Source: DATAYA01 sp963754235
GTDB lineage: Bacteria > Pseudomonadota > Alphaproteobacteria > Acetobacterales > Acetobacteraceae
Assembly: GCA_963754235.1 (NCBI GenBank)
Contig: CAVWFK010000009.1
Location: 1 to 64,000 of the forward strand
Direction of reading: 5' to 3'
Length of the DNA stretch: 64,000 bases
Part shown: in pieces, positions 58,227 through 64,000 of the stretch
How the letters are laid out: each line of letters starts with the position of its first letter
How positions within the stretch are numbered: the stretch's first letter is position 1
Translations under genes and position numbers: made by a program
Notes under the pieces: model-generated
What the model saw: only the letters and a program-made list of their open reading frames with translations
Database searches by the model: none
Told to the model about the DNA's origin: nothing

Positions 58227-59234
58227 CTACTCCATCTCCGGTGTGATGACGTTCTGCGGCCGGTCGGTCAGCAGGGCGGCGCGCATGGTTTCGGCCGACT
58301 TGCTGCGGATATCGGCATACGCCTCGGGCGAGTAGAAGGCGGCGTGCGGCGTGATCACCAATCGCCCCTCGAGCCACGGCTCGCGGGCACGATAGGCGCG
58401 CACCAGTTCGGGCGCGGGATCGGCTGGCGGCTCGACCGGCAGCACATCGAGCGCCGCCGCCGCCAGGTGCCCTTCGCGCAGCAGCGTGCCGAGTGCATCC
58501 ACATCCACGATCGGCCCGCGTGCGGTGTTCACCAGCACGGCGTGCTTGGGCAGCAGCCGCAACTCGGCCAGGCCCAGCATCCCGCGCGTCTGGCGCGTCA
58601 GCGGCGCATGGACGGAGAGCACGTCCGCCTCGCGCAGCAGCGCCTCCAGGTTGGGCGCGCGCAGCAGGCCGAGCGCCAATTCGGTGCCGCTCGGCTTGAA
58701 CGGGTCGAAGAACATCACCCGGAACCCGAAGGCGCGCGCCCGCAACGCCGTCGCCGTTCCGATCCGCCCCAGGCCGAGGATGCCGAATGTCTGCGACGCG
58801 GCGCGCCGCACCAGCGGGCCGGGGATCATGGCCCACGCCGCCGGCTCTGTGCGGCGCTGCGCATCGTGGTGCAGGATCACGCCGCGTCGCAGTGACAGCG
58901 CCAGCGCGATCGCGTGGTCGGCGACCTCGGTGGTGCCGTAATCGGGCACGTTGCAGACCATCACGCCGCGCTGCGCCGCTTCCGCACGGTCGATCGAATC
59001 GTAGCCGACACCCATCCGCACCGCCACGCGCAGCCGGGGGAAGCGGTCGAAATCGCGCGCGGTGATGTGCGTACGGGTGACGGCGATCCCGTCGGTCTCG
59101 GCGCAGATCGCCGGATCGAGCGCCTCCATGCCGGTCGCGTGCGCCATCACCACCCGCACGCCGCCGCCGTAGATGGCGCGTTCGACACTGTCATCGGGGT
59201 AATCCACATCGGGATACAGCACGGTGGTCGGCAT
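58227..59234 (-). CDS. D-2-hydroxyacid dehydrogenase (CtBP-like group)
   Basis: 335-residue NAD-dependent dehydrogenase, ATG 59234. The Rossmann motif is FGILGLGRIGTATALRARAF with Asp of the adenine pocket in VMFFDPF. Catalytic Arg in LVNTARGPIVDVDAL, Glu in LPVEPPADPAP and His in VITPHAAFYSPEAY. The substrate-binding region VRMGVGYDSIDRAEAAQRGV and the Tyr-rich C-terminus fit the C-terminal-binding-protein-like group. Divergent from the ThDP-enzyme gene; a joint role in a 2-oxoacid pathway is possible but unproven. Confidence 0.87.
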   Translation of the reverse strand: MPTTVLYPDVDYPDDSVERAIYGGGVRVVMAHATGMEALDPAICAETDGIAVTRTHITARDFDRFPRLRVAVRMGVGYDSIDRAEAAQRGVMVCNVPDYGTTEVADHAIALALSLRRGVILHHDAQRRTEPAAWAMIPGPLVRRAASQTFGILGLGRIGTATALRARAFGFRVMFFDPFKPSGTELALGLLRAPNLEALLREADVLSVHAPLTRQTRGMLGLAELRLLPKHAVLVNTARGPIVDVDALGTLLREGHLAAAALDVLPVEPPADPAPELVRAYRAREPWLEGRLVITPHAAFYSPEAYADIRSKSAETMRAALLTDRPQNVITPEME

Positions 59235-59356
59235 CGAAGCTTCCTTGAGGTCTCGACGGCGCGGATCGTGCGGCGCGCCTCGGGCGGGCGCAACCCGCGT
59301 CCGGCGATTGCCAGCCTGGCCGGCGGCGGGCAGTCTGGCGGCCGAAGGAGAGGTCA

Positions 59357-60895
59357 ATGAACGGAGCCGAAAGCCTGGTCCACACGCTGCTCGCCGCGGG
59401 CGTCGACACGTGCTTCTGCAATCCCGGCACCAGCGAGATGCACTTCGTCGCCGCCCTCGACCGCGTTCCCGGGATGCGATGCGTGCTTGGCCTGTTCGAG
59501 GGCGTGGTCACCGGGGCGGCCGACGGCTATTGGCGGATGGCCGGCCGCCCGGCGGCGACGCTGCTGCATTGCGGGCCGGGCCTGGCGAACGGGCTCGCCA
59601 ATCTGCACAACGCGCGCCGCGGCCGGTCGGGGATCGTCAACATCGTCGGCGACCAGGCGACCTATCACCGCCCGCTCGACGCGCCGCTCACCGCGGATAC
59701 CGAGGGCTGGGCGCGCCCGGTCTCGGGCTGGGTTCGCACCGCGAGCCGGGCGGCGACGGTCGGTTCCGATGCGGCCATTGCGGTGCAGGCGGCGCGGACG
59801 GCACCCGGCCAGATCGCGACCTTGGTGCTGCCGTCGGACACGTGCTGGGACGAGGGCGGCGAGCCGGCGTCTCCCCTGCCGGTGCCGCCGGCGCCGCGCG
59901 CGGCACCGGACGTGGTGCGGAAGGTCGCGTGCCTGCTGCGCGGCGAGGGACGCGCGCTGCTGGTGCTGGGTGGCGCCGCCTTGCTTGCCGAACCGCTCGC
60001 GGACGCGCACCGCATCGCGGCCGCGACCGGCGCGCGACTGATCGCGCAGATGTCCAACGCCCGCATCGCCCGCGGCGCCGGGCGCTATCCGATTGACCGG
60101 ATTCCCTATCCGGTGGAGCAGGCTGTGGACGTGCTCGCCGGGGTGGAGCATGTGGTGCTGGTGGGTGCCGCGCAGCCCACCGCGTTCTTCGCCTATCCCG
60201 GCAAGCCCGGCCGGCTGACGCCGCCCGATGCGTCGATCCACGTGCTGGCGCGGCCGGAACAGGACCTTGCCGATGCCCTGGCGCAACTCGCCGAGGCGCT
60301 AGGCGCCCCGCCCGCGGTTCCGCCGGGGCGGGCTGCCCCGCCGGAGCCGGCGCGCGGCGCGGTATCGCCCGAGGCGGCGGCGCGCTCGCTCGCGGCGCTG
60401 CTGCCGGAGCAGGCGGTGGTGGCCGATGAGAGCATCACCTTCGGCCGCTCCTTCTTCTCGGCGACCCGCGCGGCTGCGCGGCATGACTGGTTGCAGGTGA
60501 ACGGCGGCGCGATCGGCGGCGGGCTGCCCTTAGCGACCGGGGCGGCGATCGGCGCGCCGGGGCGGCGGGTGGTGTCGCTGGAGGCGGACGGGTCGGCGAT
60601 GTACACGCTCCAGGCGTTGTGGACGCAGGCGCGCGAACGGCTGGACGTCACCACCGTGATCTTCTCGAACCGCAAATACGCGATCCTGCTGCACGAGCTC
60701 GCGAATGTCGGCGCCAATCCGGGCCGCACCGCGCTCGACATGCTCGATCTCGGCAACCCCGATCTGGATTTCGTGCGGCTGGCGAACGGGATGGGCGTGG
60801 AGGCGGCGCGGGCGGAGACGATGGAGCAGTTCAACGACCTGTTCGCGAGTGCCAATGCGCGGCGCGGGCCGTTCGTGATCGATCTGATCGCCTGA
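59357..60895 (+). CDS. ThDP-dependent enzyme (acetolactate synthase/benzoylformate decarboxylase-like)
   Basis: 512 residues from ATG 59357 (AAGGAGAGG upstream). N-terminal Pyr domain with the catalytic Glu in VLGLFEGVVTGAADGYWRMA and CNPGTSEMHFVAALD. C-terminal PP domain with the ThDP/Mg motif SLEADGSAMYTLQALWTQAR followed by NRKYAIL. The sequence is nearer to benzoylformate decarboxylase and acetolactate-synthase-like enzymes than to true IlvB; no small subunit or FAD domain is evident. Substrate unknown. Confidence 0.83.
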   Translation: MNGAESLVHTLLAAGVDTCFCNPGTSEMHFVAALDRVPGMRCVLGLFEGVVTGAADGYWRMAGRPAATLLHCGPGLANGLANLHNARRGRSGIVNIVGDQATYHRPLDAPLTADTEGWARPVSGWVRTASRAATVGSDAAIAVQAARTAPGQIATLVLPSDTCWDEGGEPASPLPVPPAPRAAPDVVRKVACLLRGEGRALLVLGGAALLAEPLADAHRIAAATGARLIAQMSNARIARGAGRYPIDRIPYPVEQAVDVLAGVEHVVLVGAAQPTAFFAYPGKPGRLTPPDASIHVLARPEQDLADALAQLAEALGAPPAVPPGRAAPPEPARGAVSPEAAARSLAALLPEQAVVADESITFGRSFFSATRAAARHDWLQVNGGAIGGGLPLATGAAIGAPGRRVVSLEADGSAMYTLQALWTQARERLDVTTVIFSNRKYAILLHELANVGANPGRTALDMLDLGNPDLDFVRLANGMGVEAARAETMEQFNDLFASANARRGPFVIDLIA

Positions 60896-60900
60896 CGCCC

Positions 60901-61587
60901 ATGTTGCGGCAGGCGATCGCGGCGGTCCGCTTCGCGGTCCTTGAGTTCGGCGGACTGATTGCGTTCTGGGTGCTCTCGTGGCGCTACGGCACGCGTGCCG
61001 CGATCGCGGGGACGCTGGTGTTCCTGGCGTTCGACGTGTCGCGCCGCCTGATCTGGCGGGTGGGTTTCGACAAGCTTTATCTGTTCTCGAACGGGCTGGT
61101 CGTGGTGTTCGGCGCGATCGATCTGGTCTCGAAAAGCCCATTCATGCTGCGCTTTGAAAGTCCGATCACCAATTTCGGCATCGGCGTGGTGTTCGCCCTC
61201 GGCGCCTTCGGCCGCAAGCCGCTGATCCAGGCAATCGCCGAGACCCGCGCACCCGAACCGTTTCCCGACGATCCGGACGTGCGCCGGTTCTTCCAAATTT
61301 TCACGCTGATCTGGGCAGCGTATTTCGTGGTGAAGGCAGGTGTCTATCTCTGGATCGGGCTGGTGCTGCCGCTGTCGCAGGCGATGGCGGTGCGCACCGT
61401 GGTCGGGCTGGTCAGCCTGGGTGCCATGATGCTGGTCTCGACGCAGGGGCGGCTGTTGTGGCGCGGCCTGCGACGTATCGGCCTGCTGCACTCACCGCTG
61501 ATGCAGGCGGAGGAACCCAACTCCCTCTCCGCCCCTGGCGGCGGAGAGGGCCGGGGTGAGGTGGGGACTCTCCAACGCGCGACGTGA
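60901..61587 (+). CDS. Septation-protein-A-like membrane protein
   Basis: 228 residues from ATG 60901, 5 nt after the ThDP-enzyme stop, so probably cotranscribed. Five to six membrane segments (FGGLIAFWVLSWRYGTRAA, LYLFSNGLVVVFGAIDLVSK, FQIFTLIWAAYFVVKAGVYL). It resembles the YciB/IspZ or VC0807-like families of small membrane proteins. The last ~22 residues (SLSAPGGGEGRGEVG) are encoded by one arm of the palindromic repeat at 61523-61641, so the repeat has replaced or extended the native C-terminus. Confidence 0.65.
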   Translation: MLRQAIAAVRFAVLEFGGLIAFWVLSWRYGTRAAIAGTLVFLAFDVSRRLIWRVGFDKLYLFSNGLVVVFGAIDLVSKSPFMLRFESPITNFGIGVVFALGAFGRKPLIQAIAETRAPEPFPDDPDVRRFFQIFTLIWAAYFVVKAGVYLWIGLVLPLSQAMAVRTVVGLVSLGAMMLVSTQGRLLWRGLRRIGLLHSPLMQAEEPNSLSAPGGGEGRGEVGTLQRAT

Positions 61588-61641
61588 TCGTCGCTGGCCC
61601 CCACCTCACCCAACCCTCTCCGCCCCCAAGGGCGGAGAGGG
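61523..61641. repeat. Two-armed asymmetric palindromic repeat, copy 3 (opposite polarity)
   Basis: Left arm 61523-61566 has the CCGGGGTGAGG-type tail and right arm 61598-61641 has the inverted TTGGGTGAGG tail, so this copy is reversed relative to 29639 and 49650. Only ~31 nt separate the arms. It lies between the convergent membrane-protein and tsf genes, extending into the former. Confidence 0.8.
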
Positions 61642-61660
61642 CTATTTGAGCGCTCCGGAC

Positions 61661-62572
61661 CTAAGTTGGTCCGGCCGCCGCCGCGACCTCGGCGGCGAAA
61701 TCGCCACCCGGCCCGCGGTCGATCCCCTCGCCGAGCGCGAACCGCGCGAAGCCGAGCAGCTTCGCCCCCGCCTTCTCGATCACGGCGCGCACGCGGCTCT
61801 CGCCGTCATGCACCCAGACCTGCTCCAGCAGCACCACTTCCTCGTAGTATTTGCGAATCCGGCCATCGACCATCTTCGCGATCACCGCGTCCGGCTTGCC
61901 CGAGGCACGGGCCTGTTCGCGCAGCACGGCGCGCTCGCGCTCAAGCGCCGCCGGATCGACGGCGTCGATGTCGAGCGCCTCCGGCCGGCTCGCCGCGACG
62001 TGCATTCCCACCTGCCGCCCCAGCGTCTCCAGCGTCTCGAACTCGCCCGCGCCCGCGATCGCGACCAGCACGCCGATCCTGCCCAGCCCCGGCCGCAGCG
62101 CGCCGTGCACGTAAGTCGCGACCACGCCGCCCGGCGCCTCCAGCACGCGGGCGCGGCGCAGCGTCATGTTCTCGCCGATCGTGGCGACGAGCTGCGTCAG
62201 CTCATCGGCGACACTGCCCCCACCAGGAAGCCGCGCCGCCCGGATCGCGTCAAGGTCCTCGCCCACTGCCAAGGCCTGCTTCGCTACGTTCTCGACAAAC
62301 GCCTGAAAAGTCTCATTGCGGGCGACGAAATCGGTCTCGGCATTGACCTCGACCATCGCCGCGCGGCCCGACGCGGAGGCGATGCCGATCAGGCCCTCGG
62401 CGGCGACGCGGCCGGACTTCTTCGCCGCGGCCGACAGCCCCTTCTTGCGCAGCCAGTCAACGGCCCCCTCCAGGTCGCCCCCGGTCTCGGTCAGCGCCCG
62501 CTTGCAGTCCATCATCCCGGCTCCGGTCTGCTCGCGCAGTTGCTTGACCAGGGCCGCCGTGATCTCCGCCAT
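61661..62572 (-). CDS. tsf: Elongation factor Ts
   Basis: 303-residue nucleotide exchange factor for EF-Tu, ATG 62572. N-terminal UBA domain MAEITAALVKQLREQTGAGM and DCKRALTETGGDLEGAVDWL; the exchange motif VEVNAETDFVARNETFQ contacts the EF-Tu GTP site. The C-terminal module ends FARFALGEGI. Lies 35 nt after rpsB, the standard rpsB-tsf operon. Confidence 0.97.
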   Translation of the reverse strand: MAEITAALVKQLREQTGAGMMDCKRALTETGGDLEGAVDWLRKKGLSAAAKKSGRVAAEGLIGIASASGRAAMVEVNAETDFVARNETFQAFVENVAKQALAVGEDLDAIRAARLPGGGSVADELTQLVATIGENMTLRRARVLEAPGGVVATYVHGALRPGLGRIGVLVAIAGAGEFETLETLGRQVGMHVAASRPEALDIDAVDPAALERERAVLREQARASGKPDAVIAKMVDGRIRKYYEEVVLLEQVWVHDGESRVRAVIEKAGAKLLGFARFALGEGIDRGPGGDFAAEVAAAAGPT

Positions 62573-62607
62573 CGCCCCTCTCCCTCCGCTCGATCCCTTC
62601 TCTCTCC

Positions 62608-63411
62608 TCAGGCGTCTGCGCCGGCCGGCTCGGTCGCCGTCTCGGGCGCGGTCTGGGCCGGCCGCGGCAGCCGCTCGGGCGGCAATTCCGGCGCCTCGCC
62701 GATATCGCGTCCTGAGGCGGCCATCTCGGCCGAGATGCCGTCCAGCACCGCGCCGGCAACCAGGTCGCAGTAGAGGGTGATCGCGCGGATCGCGTCGTCG
62801 TTGCCGGGAATCGGGTAGGTCACGCCCTGGGGATCGGAATTGCTGTCGAGCACCGCCACCACCGGCACGCCGAGCTTGGTGGCCTCCTCGACCGCAAGCT
62901 TCTCTTTGTTGATGTCGATGACGAACAGGATGTCGGGCAGGCCGCCCATCTCTTTGATGCCGCCCAGCGCACGCTCGAGCTTGTCGTGGTCGCGCGTGAG
63001 TTCCAGCACCTCCTTTTTGGTCAGGCCGTGGGTGTCGCCGGCCAGCGTGTCCTCGATCTGGCGCAGCCGCTTGATGCTGCCGGTGATCGTCTTCCAGTTG
63101 GTGAGCATGCCGCCGAGCCAGCGATGGTTGACGTAGTATTGGCCGCAGCGTTTGGCACTCTCGGCGACGTAGTCGGCCGCTGCCCGCTTGGTGCCGACGA
63201 ACAGCACGCGCCCGCCCCCGGCCACGACGTCGCGCACGGCGCGCAGCGCGCGATCGAGCATGGGCACGGTTTGCTGCAAATCAATGATGTGGACCTGGTT
63301 GCGCACGCCGAACAGGTACGGCGCCATGCGCGGGTTCCAGCGCCGCGTGTGGTGGCCGAAATGGACGCCGGCTTCGAGGAGCTGACGCAGGGTGAACTCG
63401 GGCATCGCCAT
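62608..63411 (-). CDS. rpsB: 30S ribosomal protein S2
   Basis: 267 residues. MPEFTLRQLLEAGVHFGHHT is the conserved start; ATG 63411 has GGAGAG upstream, with a second ATG at 63405. GTKRAAADYVAESAKRCGQY, YVNHRWLGGMLTNWKTI and DINKEKLAVEEATKLGVPVV are family blocks. The C-terminal ~30 residues (Pro/Glu/Ala rich, ending EPAGADA) form an alphaproteobacterial-type extension. First gene of the rpsB-tsf operon. Confidence 0.97.
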   Translation of the reverse strand: MAMPEFTLRQLLEAGVHFGHHTRRWNPRMAPYLFGVRNQVHIIDLQQTVPMLDRALRAVRDVVAGGGRVLFVGTKRAAADYVAESAKRCGQYYVNHRWLGGMLTNWKTITGSIKRLRQIEDTLAGDTHGLTKKEVLELTRDHDKLERALGGIKEMGGLPDILFVIDINKEKLAVEEATKLGVPVVAVLDSNSDPQGVTYPIPGNDDAIRAITLYCDLVAGAVLDGISAEMAASGRDIGEAPELPPERLPRPAQTAPETATEPAGADA

Positions 63412-63651
63412 CGGGGGATTCTCTCCGTGTGTCCGGTTGGGCCTCCGCGGGGCTGCGGCCGTCGGCCACCGGACCCGGTTACCGGGAGAGGCGCCCCGCG
63501 TGTGAATTACCGGCGGCATCGCCAGCGGGCGGCATATGGCGCAGCGCGCGGCCCAAGGCAAGCCGAGGTCCGGATCGCTCGCGCTCAGGTTGTGAGGCGC
63601 CCCGCCATGCGGTATGATCCGGCCCGGCAACGAGAGAGCGGAGGGATGACG
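63412..63651. other. Divergent intergenic region of rpsB and the DUF805 gene
   Basis: 240 nt that must hold the rpsB promoter and leader and the promoter of the gene at 63652. I see no clear sigma-70 hexamers in this GC-rich stretch. TATGATCCGG at 63613-63622 may be the -10 of the rightward gene. No structured leader could be defined by eye. Confidence 0.4.
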
Positions 63652-64000
63652 ATGCCGCCTGAGGTTATCGGCCGGCGCAGTTTCAGTGGCGCGATCGCGA
63701 TCTGCCTGCGGCGCTACGCGCGCTTCGCGGGCCGCGCGCCGCGGTCGGAATACTGGTGGTTCGCCCTGTTCATGATCCTGGCCTCGATCGTGGCCGACAT
63801 CCTCGACAGCGTGGTCTTCGGCGGCCGGCCGGGGCCATTCTCCGACCTGACTTGGCTCGTGCTGCTGCTGCCGTCGATCGCGGTGCAGGTGCGGCGGCTG
63901 CACGACATCGATCGCACCGGCTGGTGGTGGTGGATCGTCCTGGTGCCGCTGCTCGGCTGGATTCTGCTGCTGGTGTGGGATTGCACCCCCGGCACCGAGG
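63652..64000 (+). CDS. DUF805 membrane protein, cut by window end
   Basis: 116 codons are present. GGAGG at 63640-63644 fits ATG 63652 (MPPEVIGRRSFSGAIAICLR) better than the ATG at 63646. ARFAGRAPRSEYWWFALFMI, VQVRRLHDIDRTGWWWWIVL and LLVWDCTPGTE are the hallmarks of DUF805 small membrane proteins, whose function is unknown. The stop lies beyond the window. Confidence 0.82.
   Translation, partial: MPPEVIGRRSFSGAIAICLRRYARFAGRAPRSEYWWFALFMILASIVADILDSVVFGGRPGPFSDLTWLVLLLPSIAVQVRRLHDIDRTGWWWWIVLVPLLGWILLLVWDCTPGTE

Noticed and set aside
63412..63651. rpsB leader riboregulator
   Set aside because: Such leaders exist in other proteobacteria, but I could not define a conserved structure here by eye.

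Overview
The window is GC-rich chromosomal DNA (about 70% G+C by eye) from an alphaproteobacterium, most likely a member of the Acetobacteraceae or a close relative. This is inferred from gene content: a ChvG/ChvI-type two-component pair, a SUF operon led by an Rrf2 regulator, the 2-oxoglutarate dehydrogenase genes next to a stand-alone lipoamide dehydrogenase, a short PutA, and an acetoin-dehydrogenase-type operon. No rRNA, tRNA or CRISPR array was found.

Layout. 1-5204: an insertion-sequence graveyard in which IS701-type, IS630-type, IS1182-type and IS256-type elements truncate one another; only one element (3411-4888) keeps both ends. 5205-5929: relic DNA with no recognised gene. 5930-9060: acoC, acoB, acoA on the minus strand, then a RbsD/FucU protein. 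9712-12222: a sensor kinase and response regulator (minus). 12299-22799: a mixed metabolic and envelope stretch (HugZ-like protein, dienelactone hydrolase, DUF429 protein, FdhD, carbamoylase-type amidase, class II aldolase, lipoprotein, AqpZ, MscS channel, small exported proteins, YidB-like protein). 23073-24634: an IS110/IS1111-group element inserted in a palindromic repeat. 24997-35875: putA, then lpd, odhB and sucA on the minus strand and a TPR-glycosyltransferase-like gene. 36013-40731: a fasciclin-domain protein divergent from a copper module, copA-cueR-permease, with a clear CueR-type promoter. 40809-48335: phytanoyl-CoA dioxygenase divergent from sufR-sufB-sufC-sufD-sufS-sufU-sufT/sufA. 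48280-54757: PqiA-like membrane protein, glutaryl-CoA dehydrogenase, DEAD-box helicase and a GH15 glycosidase. 54840-58190: two small exported proteins flanking a NitT/TauT-type ABC transporter. 58227-60895: a D-2-hydroxyacid dehydrogenase divergent from a ThDP-dependent enzyme. 60901-64000: a septation-protein-A-like membrane protein, tsf and rpsB (minus), and the start of a DUF805 gene.

How the genes work together. Lpd, OdhB and SucA are the complete 2-oxoglutarate dehydrogenase complex. The Suf genes form a complete Fe-S assembly operon with an Rrf2-type regulator at its head and a palindromic candidate operator. CopA, CueR and the His-tailed permease form a copper-response unit. RpsB and Tsf are the usual translation operon.

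Two features run through the whole window. First, several interspersed palindromic repeat families are present, including an asymmetric two-armed (REPIN-like) element in at least four places. Second, six conserved chromosomal genes (acoB, acoC, mscS, a TPR gene, sufB, sufT) are broken by frameshifts that are all net +1. This looks more like base-insertion errors in the assembly than six separate gene losses, and it should be checked before any of them is called a pseudogene.
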